Assembly (NCBI RefSeq): GCF_918797505.1
Contig: NC_092801.1
Location: 39,176,517-39,240,516 of the forward strand
Length of the DNA stretch: 64,000 bases
Direction of reading: 5' to 3'
Source of the DNA: Bemisia tabaci
Lineage: Eukaryota > Arthropoda > Insecta > Hemiptera > Aleyrodidae
Below are positions 1 through 11,646 of the stretch, one piece after another. The notes beneath the pieces are model-generated. The model was not told the origin of the DNA and did no database searches. It saw nothing but the letters and a program-made list of their open reading frames with translations. The stretch's first letter is position 1. Each line of letters starts with the position of its first letter. The position numbers and the translations under genes were made by a program.

Positions 1-882
1 CCAAGAGCCTTGGGGGGCCTTTAGATTATTGTATCTCCCAAAGCCCGAAATACGAAAAGTGACAAAAGAAGAAAAAAAATTTAGTTATCACTGAGTGGAA
101 TTGGAAGGCAGGGGCCCTCCAGCAAACAAAAGTTCGGAACAGTCCGAAAGAAGTATGAAAAACCTCGAGCTAACAATAAAAATCAGAGGAAGAAGCCCCA
201 TCTCGGTAAGTAAAGGCCCAAAGTTTGAAACCGAAGCTAAGCATCAAAGAGAGAGAGAAAAAAAAATTCCGGTGGCCGAGGGCCCCCTTGGCGCTTGGGC
301 CCCCTGCATAGCAGGGTCTGCGGGGGCGCCCGTTACGCCACTGCATAGAGTGCAGTCGTCGGACCCAGACCTAGACCACGGCGGAATATTAATTCCATTT
401 TTGGTGGGCGACATCAAAGCCCGGAACAATAACGTAATTGCATTACCAAGTCGCCCGGGCGGGGAGTGGTGGGAAAGGTTAACATATTTGAAATAGCGAC
501 ATTCAATATTGTAGGTAGTGGAATAATATTTGATTACTGTCGCGGCGCGGAGAGGAAGCCCTTTCATCTGCCGTGACATTTCGCGATTGATATGTCAATA
601 GAGGCCCCCTCCCCTCCCGAATTATCCCCCCCCCGCTCCCGCCCGCGCCCCGCACCCCGCACCGTCCGGCGTATTGCGCACTCCAGAACCCGATACGCAC
701 GTAAGAACTCGAGGGTTGCCCGCTAACAAAGGGTTAATGGTCCTTTAAGACACTTAGCCCGACCTCCCTGTCGTGTATTAGCGGGCCCCTTCACTTTCTT
801 ATTGACGAATCTGATTCCTTTTCTTGTCCGTCGGATTTGCTCTCGCGCCTCCGAGGAGAGCGTGGCGGGTTGCCTACTCGCC

Positions 883-1247
883 CGTGCTAAGGAGGAAGAC
901 TATACCGTGGTAAGTGGTTAAAATAGTATGCCGACAGCTTTATGAAAGGCTTAGTAAGATTTGTGTGTTTAATGTCTTGCTGATTTTTATTTTTATTTTT
1001 ATTTTATTAAAATTTTAGGTAAAATTAAACTGATAATTTGTGAGTCTCCAGACGTTGTCAAATCTCCTTGGATAAAATACGTATTTTCGAGGAAACTTGC
1101 GAATATTTTTCCTACGAGAATTTAGCTCACAAATGGATCGAGTGTTTGAAAATTTTCAAGAAAAATTATTCATAGCTTTCTTTGGATGCACATATTTTTG
1201 AGAGGAAATATTGCAACACTTCAATATTTATACGGCGTTTTCATGGT
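883..1247. mobile_element. Decayed family A copy
   Basis: CCGTGCTAAGGAGGAAGAC near 884, a family-like core from about 1040 (CTCCAGACGTTGTCAAATC, TTCCTACGAGAAT) and a right end TTATACGGCGTTTTCATGG near 1235. About 110 bases at 910-1030 are additional. Confidence 0.45.
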
Positions 1248-2639
1248 TCTCTTTTATGTTTTATTTGACTGAAAAAGTATGAACAACAATATTAATTACC
1301 TCTGCCTTTTCGAGAGAGGTGCCCTCCAACGCAATTGCGTTGGAACGTTTTCCGAGAAAAATACACAATTCTTTTCATTTTGGCTGTTCTCACTGTTTGA
1401 TTGCTTCGACCGCTTTGACACTTTGGACAGTTTAGATAGTTTAGAAAATTGCGTAACTTTACGGAAAATCAATGATTAATTCATAAATACGAAAAATGAG
1501 CGGCATTTTCATGTGGAGTAGCCTTGAATCCTTGATACTCAGCGCTTCAATTTTGGGAGAAACCATCGTAGGACCAGAGTTGCTGAAAGAAATTTCATCG
1601 AATGAAATTTCATGAGATTTCACAAGAAATTTCATGATATTTATTTTTCCCCATTAAATTTCTTGAAATTTCCTCATGAAATTTCTTCTTATAATCTTTC
1701 ACGAAATTGCTTAACTCTGGCGCATCTGAATTTCCCGAGAGAGCAAGTCGGGACCAATCTCAGGACCGCATCAGGTGACACGAAGAAGAATATCCCGCGG
1801 AAGGAGAGTGATTTCTCGAGGAAGTTGGCACGATCCGAACTCGAGACCATAGAGGGGCCCGTCGAAGCCCCGTCGCCGGGGCGTCGGGGGCGCAACATGC
1901 AGATAAGCTAACAGCAGAGCAAACAACAATCACAGTATTCACGCTTTCACGCGCGGCAAGCGTGAACGCGAACGCTCACTCTCGGTATATTTCACTGGAT
2001 TAGTTTCCATTAAGGTGAATTCAAGCCATTCCTATAGATAAACACGCGGGTCGCAATGATACCCATATTTACAGCTGGCTTAGTAGCATCTCGAACGCCC
2101 CCCCCCCCCCCCGCTACAACCCCCCCTCCCGCTCGCGCCTTCGTCGCGTCACAATGGGAAGGGCGAAATGCGCGGAGCTTTGTTTGCAGGTTATATGGAG
2201 CAGAGATGGATAAAAGCACAGAGGGCACTTGTTGCCAGACTTTGACGCTGGGTGGCGTCAAAGTCGCGTTCGTGTGGCTTCCGCGTTTGCTTGATGGGAA
2301 TGCGTGGACGTAGGGTGGCATAAAACTTAAGAAAGAAATGAAGATTGGAAGTCTCAGTGAAATATTACGTGAAATTTCACGAGGCTGTGAAACAATTCAT
2401 GTGTTTCATAGGCTAGAGTATGCAACTCGCACTCAAACACACAAGAAAAGAAGAATGTCACAATTTTTACATTTTGCGGAACAAGAAAAGGAACCGGTAT
2501 TTTTCAATACCTTTCAGAAATTTCTGGAATCCCATGAAATTTTTCGCGTAAAATTTCAAGAATTTGTTTTTCATGGAATTTTGCACCCTGCGTGGATGAG
2601 TCGAGCTCTCGTTTGGGTGATATTGAGAGGCGTGCTAGA

Positions 2640-2899
2640 TATGAGGGGCTTGAAGGGCAAGGCGCATAAGTGCAGTTTTTCAATAAAATTGAGATATTGT
2701 TCATTACCAGTAAAACTAGTCCTACCTAATGCATCTTCTGTGAAAAATTCACTCCAAAGTCCGATTTTAAAGCATCGAAAAGATAGTTTGAACTTTCTTT
2801 CCGCCGTGAATATCCATGTAATTCGAAACTTCAAACAAGCAATTCTCGAAATAGCAAACACTGCACTTATGCGTCTTATCCTCCAAGCCCCTCTTATGT
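2640..2899. mobile_element. Foldback family P, copy P1
   Basis: GAGGGGCTTGAAGGGCAAGG CGCATAAGTGCAG on the left and its inverse CTGCACTTATGCGTC..CAAGCCCCTC on the right, 260 bases. Confidence 0.7.
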
Positions 2900-3281
2900 C
2901 ATGCGTTTTAAAGTTTGAGAGAGCCCCGCGAGTGCTCAAATTGATAACAACGCCATTTCATCAATGCTGAATAGAAATGTACCTCTTTCAAGTCGAAGAA
3001 TGATAATATTGTAGCTATGAAACCTTGCTTTTTTATTTTTTTTTCTATTTCAAGAAAACCCTCTATCTATTCTCTTTCCATTCAAGAAGAATCTATCTCT
3101 AAAAACGACGGGAAAAAATGGTATCACGGACATAATATCACCATTCTTCTGCATCTATAAATTATAGGTACATATACCACCATTATGTTTAAATATCTTT
3201 CAAATTGGCCTATCATTCATTTTCCCTCAGAGCTGCTTACTTATGGTTTGATGCTTTATTTTTACTTATTTGGTAAAATTA

Positions 3282-3438
3282 CAAGGTGGAGAAACGACGC
3301 TGGGTCCATACCATTTCGCGGGGAAAACAAAGTGAAGAAATTCTAAAAATGCTTCAATTAGAGTCAAACATTTTTGGAATTTTTTGGCTTTGTTTTCCCT
3401 GCGAAATCGTATGGACCCAGCATCACTTCTCCACCTTG
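3282..3438. mobile_element. PIF/Harbinger-like MITE N
   Basis: CAAGGTGGAGAA.CGACGCTG to CAGCATCACTTCTCCACCTTG, 157 bases, foldback over nearly its full length. TTA flanks both ends, matching a 3-base TTA/TAA duplication. Confidence 0.78.
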
Positions 3439-4194
3439 TTACATAAAGTTCGGACCATTTTAAAGTATTTTTTTTTTCTAGTTCGGTAAAATATGTGATC
3501 AAATTTAACATGAAACATGGCAACAGCGAGACGGTGTGCTTGCAGACGAGAGGGAAAAATCACATTGCGTGCCCGTCGAGGATTCGTACGGAGAAACCAC
3601 GTCGGAAAGACGGTCATAAAAGCGGCGTAAACTACACATGCAGAAGCTACCCCGCTAATAAATATCGAAGATAAGGAGCCCGGGCGAGGGCGCTCGTAAA
3701 AGAATTTCTATATTTTTGAAAATAAATCGAGGGTGGCGAGGAGGGTTGTCGCGTATGTCATCGCGGGTGCGAAACAAAGATGATCGCCGTCATCGCCCGA
3801 GCAAAAACGACGTAACTCCTATTAAGTCCGTATGTTTGATACGCGGTTTTTCGTGAGTAAGGCGATCTTCTCATACGCATGTTTGATACAAAAGAATCCA
3901 ATCACCAGCAACAAAGAAAGCTCTAATGTGGAGCCGGCGTTTTGCTCCGGCAGAGAAAGGTGGATGTCCGTTTGCCACGCGAAAGAAAATCCTCGAAGAA
4001 GGGTTTCGAAAGATAGACGTGATGAGCGTTCAATGTTCATGTTCAAATTGTATCGAAAGAAGCCTCCGTTTTTCGTCATGTTGTCCCTAATCATCCAAAA
4101 GACTCCTAGAAATCGTTTGGACGATTAAAAATCGACTGATTTCATTTCAATTACATAAAAAGGGTATGTTTCATTTTCATGCTACGCTATTGTT

Positions 4195-4359
4195 AGGCAC
4201 GACAGCTGTAAGTCCTATCTTCTGCATGCCTTCGTGGTTGCGTTTTGGACACACAACAATCACATTCTCAGGTTAGAAATTAGCAGAAGAGGGCGGCACT
4301 TTACTTGAAATAATTGGCTCTCTGGACGAATAATGTCACTTACAGCTGTTTTGCCTGAA
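4195..4359. mobile_element. Possible short inverted-repeat element
   Basis: AGGCACGACAGCTGTAAGT and ACTTACAGCTGTTTTGCCT bracket 165 bases. Single copy, so tentative. Confidence 0.45.
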
Positions 4360-5956
4360 ACTACGTCATTTATGGACACTTCCAGCTTAATCAAATGTCT
4401 CGTCTTGATGATAATTAAGATGAAATTTGTTTTTTCAGCTAATTCAGTGATTTCATCTGAAAGAGATTATACGAATTTTGAAGGAAACTCGATTTCGAAA
4501 ATTTAACTCTTACTGCTCTCTTCGCCATCACGGCAGACGTCCTGCCCCCAAAGAGGTCTCAGGCCAAATTTTAGGTATCTGCCCGGATTCTCATGGATTG
4601 ATTGAAATCTGAGAATAAATCAAGCGAAAGTGCAATTGATTACCCAGAATCAACTTAAAATCCCGATCTAGCGAGGGTCACTCCGAAGGGGTGGACAGTT
4701 TCGCCACGAGGGGTGAGGTGTCCAGTCCGTCCGATCACAGCTTTATTTGTTGAGTTAAGGGTCCCTAATCGAGTAGAAATGGATTCGGGGGAGAAAAAAA
4801 CCGGAGGGTAAACTACACATGTAACCAATTCCCAACTTCGCGGTGACCCTCAATTCAATTGTCCGGCCAAAACCGAAAACGTTTACGGAAAAAATCAGCG
4901 ACGCTCAAGACCAAAAGTTTTTCCGAGGCGGGGATTATGGAGGCGGAGTTGCAAAATTTTCACGAAACATAAAATCGTGGAATACTTGAAACATCTCGTA
5001 ACATAAAATTTTAGGAACATTTTGATGACCACAATGCGAAACCACGAATTTCCGTCCGGGAAATGGCAAAATTTCCGTCATTCATTAGTATCCCTATGGA
5101 AAACTAGAGAAATGATTTTTTAATAACTTCTTCAAGTTTTCTCTACTATTAGTAGAATATTCCGTGAAAAATTTCAAGCTATAAAATGGGCTTCTTCTCC
5201 TTAAAATAATAAAACGAATGCGAGAATTTTGAATCGTTGCTATAGAGATACATGATTTCTCCATTTGGCCGTCGGTTTGGAAAATGTTGTAAAAAAGTCA
5301 ATTATGCTTTAGATATTTTGTCACAACTGCTGAACGCAACTGAACACAACTGTTTCAACGCTAGAGGTTCAAACCCAAAAAATTTTAGGTCCTGAACAAT
5401 CATGTTTTCAAGAAAGAAGAAACTAGACTAAGATTCAAAATTAGGATCAATGACACAAGTAGTACTAATTTTTCAGCTTCATTTTTTAGCCTTACTTCTT
5501 TTTTGCTCTAAAGAAGGATTGAATGACCTAATACTCGCATGAGGACAGAGAGATTCGATGATTTTACTTAGATGGTGGAAAAAATAATTTTAAAATCTTG
5601 AAGGAATCGGTCGGTGCATTTGAGTGCATGGTTGTATACTCAACCTCTAAAATAAATTTGTTATTTTTAAAATATCCCATAGCCTCGTTTAATTTCACAC
5701 GAAATTTCCGCGGAAAAAAGTGTTACGGGGTTATCTCTTAAAATTGTGGCAACACCCCAATTTGTTGGATATTATGGTCATCTCCAATTCATATTGGTAG
5801 TACCTCGACTCAATTTAGGGTAGTTCCCTAAAACAATTGGGTTAGTTACCTAATTTATTGGGCACTACTACAGTTAATCAACAATGTCCAAGTTGGGACT
5901 TCACTTCTACCTCTTGTTTTCCGTGTTCGCTGGAATTCCAATTCTTTCAGAACGCG

Positions 5957-6372
5957 CACTGAAAAAAACTTCTCGGCGTTTTTACCAAGGTCCGTTGGTA
6001 CCTTTACCATCTCACTTTTTCTACCAATTATTGGTAATTTTACCAAGACAGACTGGTAAGCTTACCTAAAAACCGGTATTTTTACTGTTTTTTTTTTCAG
6101 GTAAGAATACCACTTTTATTGGTGATCAATTCCCGGTAACTTTGCCATTTTATCTCGGTAATTCTACCACAGTCGATAAAAAATATTGGCGTTTTTACCA
6201 AGGTCCAGTAAAATTACCGAGAAAGTTCAATAATTTTACCGAGATTTCTCGGTAAAATTACCAATTCCATAAATGGTAATTTTACCAAGAAAAACTGGGA
6301 TCAAAGTGAACCCTGAATTCTTGGTAATTTTACCCTTTTCTTAGTATATACACCGAGATTTTTTTTTCAGTG
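5957..6372. mobile_element. MITE family B, copy B1
   Basis: CACTGAAAAAAA start and TTTTTTTCAGTG end. Inside are many copies of the short palindromes GGTAATTTTACC and GGTAAAATTACC at irregular spacing. About 416 bases. The CACTG termini fit a CACTA/EnSpm-type non-autonomous element. A partial second tail follows at 6428-6582. Confidence 0.8.
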
Positions 6373-6427
6373 CTCCTTCCTGTGAACGGGAAAAATGAAG
6401 TTCAATAAAAGAAAGAAGAAAAGAAAA

Positions 6428-6582
6428 GAAAGTTCAATAATTTTACCTAGATTTCTCTGTAAAACTACTAATTCCATAAATGGTAATTTTACCAAGAAAA
6501 AACTGGGATCAAATTGAACCCTGAATTCTTGGTAAATTTACCCTTTTCTTCGAGAATACACTGAGATTTTTTTTTTCAGTGC
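6428..6582. mobile_element. Family B tail fragment next to B1
   Basis: Repeats the last 150 bases of B1 (AAGTTCAATAATTTTACC to TTTTTTTTTCAGTG), separated from it by a short AAAGAAAGAAGAAAAGAAAAG stretch. It could be a local duplication or a truncated second copy. Confidence 0.65.
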
Positions 6583-7028
6583 GGAACTTCATTTTGCAAC
6601 CCTGCGCGGAGGTGTTAAAAAGTTTGACTCTCCGGGGTGGAATATTGGATTTCGATTGGAAACTCGTTTTTCTTTCGGAGACAGGACTGTCTTGAAGGAC
6701 CGCCGCCAGGGGTCGGCGGGAGGGTGGGCAGAATTGACCTCACGTGGACAACTCCATTTGTCACGACGTATGACAATCACCCCTTCCCTATCCGTAAATA
6801 TGAACACCTTTTACCCCCGGATCTTCTTCTAGGGGTGGGCGACGCCACCCTTCGCCGCTGCAGCCCCGCGCGGGGGTGGGTCGCCGACGGCCGACTGTCA
6901 ACAGCCCCGTATCGGTTTTCATAACCCAGGAAAAGTTCACCTCGACGCGAGGGATGATGATCATGGGGGTTGCTTCTTTCGCTTCCTCGCTCCGCTTTTG
7001 CGATTCGCTTCCTATGCGATCCTGCATA

Positions 7029-7281
7029 CTGCCGTGCTAAGGAAAAACGCCGTATGAGCCTTCAGACGTTGCCAAGTTTCCTTCGATAAAAACTGAATTT
7101 ACTGGGAAAATTGTGAATATTTTTTTCCAAAATTTTCAGACAATTTTGTACGCACTTTAGTCTAAAACATCTGAAAATTTCAAAGGAAAATGTGCATAAG
7201 TGTCGTCCAAAATACATGTTTTATCAAGGGAAATTTGGCAACTCTCGAATGTTCATACGGCGTTTTTCCTTAGCACGGCAG
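7029..7281. mobile_element. MITE family A, copy A1 (TA duplication)
   Basis: The termini are CTGCCGTGCTAAGGAAAAAC and its reverse complement, followed inward by CGCCGTATGA. TA flanks both sides (7027-7028, 7282-7283). The 253-base length and TA duplication fit a Tc1/mariner-type non-autonomous element. No ORF of its own. Confidence 0.85.
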
Positions 7282-7366
7282 TATAACGGATATCGGCAGA
7301 TTTTGTGATTTTGTGCGATTTTTGTGTTTTTTGTGGCAGATTTTTTTTTTTTTTTTTTTTTTGAGA

Positions 7367-7605
7367 CGTCGCACAATGGATCGAGTCAATGGGGAAGGTC
7401 GGAAAAAATTTGGAATATTCAAAAGCTTGTAACTCCGTTATACAAAAATTTAAGGTTCTAAAAATGGCTCCATTGGTTTCCTCGTGAGATTTTCTTCTAA
7501 AAGCAACCCCTTGAAATTTAAAATGTGAAAAATTAAACATCAAAATTTGCAGTCTTAGTTACAAATTTCGTGTCCGACCTCCCTGATTGCCTCGATCCAC
7601 CGTGC
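7367..7605. repeat. Dispersed repeat X, copy X1
   Basis: Follows a poly-T run. ACAATGGATCGAGTCAATGG to TGCCTCGATCCACCGTGCG, with AGCTTGTAACTCCGTTATAC inside. Confidence 0.6.
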
Positions 7606-7650
7606 GTCGCTGTGACCAGTGATAGAATACTCTCCGAGGGGCACATTTAG

Positions 7651-7788
7651 AATGCATTTTGCAATTTGGAACTATAAATTCTGGCTTATCTGAAAAAACA
7701 CTTATGTGCATAGGGAAACTAACAGCACATACGTTGTTTTTAAACCGGGACAGAATTTATAGTTCCAAATTGCAAAATGTAGTCCAAT
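7651..7788. mobile_element. Foldback family E, copy E1
   Basis: About 140 bases with ends ATGCATTTTGCAATTTGGAA and TTGCAAAATGTAGTCCAAT. Short asymmetric centre with CACTTATGTGCATAGGGAAA. Confidence 0.78.
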
Positions 7789-7939
7789 AGTCGTTCCTCG
7801 AACTGATCTTCTCCTTAGAAAGTCCCTACCGGTTGACGCCTTAATTTAAGGAGGTTTACAGAAGACTTGAACATAGCGTTACAATATATACACTTTTTGC
7901 GAACTTCCAGTGGAATTTTCTATTTTAACTCCGAATATT

Positions 7940-8405
7940 CGTCACAAAGGAGAGTTATGGATATTTTTTCTTGACATTTTCAGATGATATCGATATAATT
8001 GCAAAGGAAATTCTCTGAAAAATCTGAAGAAAAATATTCACGAATTTTCCTAAAAATCCTCGATTTTGGTGAAGGAAATTTGGCAACGTCTGATGGCTCA
8101 TACGGCGTTTTTCCTTGGCACGCACTGAGAAAAAAAACACTTTGGATGTAGAGTCCAGACTCTTGAAAACATTGACAAGAAAAAGGACTCTTGATTCAAT
8201 CAGATTTAAGCTTAAATCAAAAGGAAATCCGCTCAAATTAAGAGGCTGGGTTCTTGATTTAAGCTTAAATCTGATTGAATCAAGAGTATTTTTTCTTGTA
8301 AATATTTTTAAGAGTCTGGACTCTAGATCAAATGTGTTTTTTGTTTCCAGTGTGGCAGATTTGGCAACGGTGCATTTGCTCTTACGGCGTTCTTCTCGAG
8401 CAGGG
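7940..8405. mobile_element. MITE family A right-end fragments interrupted by C1
   Basis: 7940-8122 matches the right half of family A through CGTTTTTCCTTGGCACG, then MITE C1 interrupts. The last bases (GGCAG) resume at 8354. A second right-end fragment (TTTGGCAACGG to TTACGGCGTTCTTCTCGAGC) follows directly to about 8405. Confidence 0.6.
8123..8352. mobile_element. MITE family C, copy C1 (inside family A)
   Basis: CACTGAGAAAAAAAACAC to GTTTCCAGTG. Long imperfect foldback around GAGTCCAGACTCTTGAAAAC and its inverse. It interrupts a family A terminus: GGCACG lies on the left and TGGCAG on the right, which fits a CG duplication with one C-to-T change. Confidence 0.82.
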
Positions 8406-9173
8406 CATTCATGCGAGTTTTTGAATGAAATAACTGGCGAATCACTTAACACTGCACTTGTCTCCGCGTAGCCGCGATGGCGCGGGGCCAGGGGTACGAG
8501 CAGGGGGACGGGGGGCGTGAGGTGATGTCCAGATACAAAAAGGAGCGAAATCGGAAAAAGAGGGAGAAGAAGAAAAAGAAGAAGGAATCGCGGGAAGAAG
8601 AAGAAGGGAGCCGGAATGGTATTGAGTGAGCATGAAGTGTAGACACGAGGCGATAAGCCGGGATTTATTCCAGACACCGATTGTTTTTTGCGTCGACCAC
8701 ACTGGTATCGACTTATTGGTCATCGAACACGGCCTAATGGGTTGCGCCAGTCCCGCGCATTGCTGCCAGATCGCACACTCGGAAAACTCTAATTTTTAGG
8801 CATTTCTTCGGATTTTAAAGATCGTTTTCGATGTATCGTTTGGTTCAAAACAATAGAACATCAAACAAAACTTTCAGGATTTCAGTCGGAAAAGCCGAAA
8901 ATGAGAAAATTCCTAACTACGTCACCTTGCGATGCCATTTAGTACTCATGAGAATCAAAATCTATCAGAGAAACCCCGTTTCCTCAGATTACTTGATTGA
9001 CTTTTATGTTTACATGTTGAATCAATCGATATCGATACAATCTCACCTATTTGATGTATCGAAAACGGTCTATTGTCTTGGAATCTCTCTGAAAGCAGGC
9101 TGTAGTTGATCCTCACGAAAAAAAAGCTAAACTAGATCGTAGGCTATCGTTAATTAACGATATTACAATTAAA

Positions 9174-9370
9174 GACTGAAAAAAACGGCCATGGAGGCCG
9201 TACTTACGGGCTATATAAACATACCATCCGCGTTCCGGGTTCAGAGGCTGGAAGTTCCGAGCGCAGCACCCGGAGCGATCGAAGCTACGGCTCTAGAACC
9301 CGGAACTTTCGGCCTCTGAACCCGGAACGAACGGTATGTCTGTATAACCCGTAACTTTCCTATTCAGTGT
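9174..9370. mobile_element. Foldback family O, copy O1
   Basis: GACTGAAAAAAACGGCC to CCTATTCAGTGTA. The centre GTTCCGGGTTCAGAGGCTGG and its inverse form long GC-rich arms. Confidence 0.72.
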
Positions 9371-10344
9371 ATGATTTCGCAAATAATTTGAGAATTCTGC
9401 CTCAGGAATAAAAGAAAATACGATTTTTAGGACGATTTGTCAACGGTGGTCTCGGGTCTGTGACTGGTGACACCATCGGACTCACGTTGAGCTAGTCGTG
9501 TCCTTTTAAGCGTGCCCCGCATAATGGGTTCCGCCGCTTATTTGTCTGCCAGAAGTTATAGGAAAAAAGAAAAAAAGTCGAGTGTGTCCATTGAATGAAC
9601 CAAGGATCGAACTTTCCATCGGGCGACACTCTCAGCACGCACCGGAGTTAAGCTTGTCCCATCGCAAATCGTCCCTCCTTTCAGAAGTGCTCCAGGGACC
9701 AACACGTAGGTCTCAAAGTGGGGTCGCTTAAGGTGGTTCCAAGGCAATTTCCAGAAACCCACGATGAAAAAAAAATTTCTCGCGAAATTATTTTAACCGA
9801 AAACTTCGTTTCTTACCGACAAAATTCGGTTTTTTTTCGTTTTTTGTTTTTTTTGTTGAATTCATGCAGATTTAACTTCAAGCCAGTTTTGTTAGGTAAA
9901 GAAACTTTGTTTTGCTATCGTCTTTTGACTTAAACTTGACCATAACAAAACGAAGCTTTTTTTATTTAAAAAAAAAACTGTTGTTGAGTTAAATCCTCAC
10001 GAATTTAACACACACAAAAAAAAAAAAAAAAAAATTGGTTGACAAGTAAAAATGCTTTGAGTCAAAATAACATCTCAAGAAGAATGTTTTTTCGAAGACT
10101 CAGGCATAGGTACACACTTCGATTTCATTGACTAATCTACAGTTCTTTTAGGTTACAAAGTTTCTGGTCTACGTAACCGAAGATTACGGTTGTGGACCTT
10201 ACAATAAAATAGCTATTTCCTACCATACACATTTTATACGGTAGGACGTAACAGGATTTTTGACTTCATCGTTAGTACATCACAGATAGTCGAAACTAAT
10301 TTGCATCGTGCAAAAGACTCTAACTCAAAATCTAATGAGGCAAG

Positions 10345-10595
10345 CTGCCGTGCAAGGGAAAAACGGCTTATGATCATTTAGATGTTGCAAAATTTCTCCT
10401 TTAAAACATTCAATTTTTAAGAAAATTATACATTTTTTTCATTGAAATTTGCACTTTATGTAGATTAAATTGCGAATGAAATTCTCTGAAAAAGTGAGAC
10501 AAAAATATCCACAAGTTTCACTGATAATTCGAATAGTATTGTAGGGAACTTGGCAACGTCTGAAGGACCATATGCCGTTTTTCTTAGCGCGGTAG
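10345..10595. mobile_element. MITE family A, copy A2 (diverged)
   Basis: Degenerate family A termini (CTGCCGTGCAAGGGAAAAAC; right end TTCTTAGCGCGGTAG), about 251 bases. The central GTTGCAAAATTT and ACTTGGCAACGTCTG blocks match A1. Confidence 0.75.
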
Positions 10596-10912
10596 TAAGC
10601 TGACCCGTCAACGACCAACATCGCTGAGCTTGCTGGCGCTACGCTGAGCCTGCTCAGGTATCCATTTCGATTTTATGATATTAAAATAGGCGTATTCTCA
10701 ATCATCGATCGGTTCATTGCGAGTCTTTTTGTTATAATTGAACTGTAAATCATGGCGCAGCTCTTTCGCGGGGCCTCGAGAAAACAATGTTGCCCCTGAT
10801 TGGTTTTGCGAGTACGCGCGCCAAGTTGCCACTGCTTCCGCCAGGAGCGCTGCGTGCGTAATGGGCTGTTAAATGCAGCGAATGAAAATCACCAAGGAGA
10901 TGAAAATGGAAC

Positions 10913-11197
10913 AGGAGGCTGATTATTGAAACGGATAAACACAATTATAGACATGATAGACAAAGAGGGCAAAAAGGAAATGAATTAATCCTATTGGTCA
11001 AAGCGGGTGATTGCAATTAGCAAAGGAGGTATGCAATAGACTGGATATAAGCAACCAACAAGAGACCCTACACTTAGTCGATCGGATTCCCTCTTAGTCT
11101 ATGAGAACCACCCGTTCCAACCAATAGGACCGCCCCATACTCCTTATGTCTCCTTTGTCTATTGCTTTGTCTATCAATACCAACAATCAACCCGCAG
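10913..11197. mobile_element. Foldback family F, copy F1
   Basis: Ends of the type GGCTGATTATTGAAA..GATAGACAAAG and CTTTGTCTATC..CAACAATCAACCC. About 285 bases with imperfect arms. Confidence 0.72.
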
Positions 11198-11259
11198 GTA
11201 GTCTTAAAATAAAAATAGAAATTTCAGCGAAAAACGATAAATTATAAAATAGACGGCAT

Positions 11260-11496
11260 TAAGCAGAAGGAACCAGGCCACATCAGCTATTGCCATATAT
11301 TAGTGGACACTTGGGTTTTTTTCATGAAAATGGTTGTGCAGATTCGTGTTCAAATTTCAGTGAATTTTCTGCACAGTATGAACTGAATTCCTTAAAATTG
11401 TCAAAGGAATCCTCACAAATGTTCTTTTGCAAAAAATTAATTGCCAAGTTACTCTTGGCAATTGCTGAAGTAGCTTGGTTCTTTTCTGCTATGCGT
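11260..11496. mobile_element. Foldback family V, copy V1
   Basis: AAGCAGAAGGAACCAGGCCA CATCAGC to GCTGAAGTAGCTTGGTTCTT. E2 follows at once. Confidence 0.68.
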
Positions 11497-11503
11497 AGTC
11501 CGA

Positions 11504-11646
11504 ATCGGACTGCATTTTGCAATTTGGAACTATAAATCCTGGCTATTCTGGAAAAACACTTATGTGCATAGGGAAACTAATGACACATACGTTGTTTTTA
11601 AACCGGGCTGGAATTTTTAGTTCCAAATTGCAAAATGTAGTCCAAT
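11504..11646. mobile_element. Foldback family E, copy E2
   Basis: ATCGGACTGCATTTTGCAA to TTGCAAAATGTAGTCCAAT. It abuts foldback V1. Confidence 0.78.

Noticed and set aside
2338..2970. Plus-strand open frame of 210 codons
   Set aside because: It spans ATGAAATTTCA repeats and foldback P1. The same sequence at 58.4 kb is broken in all frames.
7955..8677. Minus-strand open frame of 240 codons
   Set aside because: It runs through family A debris, MITE C1 and a purine-rich tract; no protein-like motif, and the MITE part recurs elsewhere with stops.
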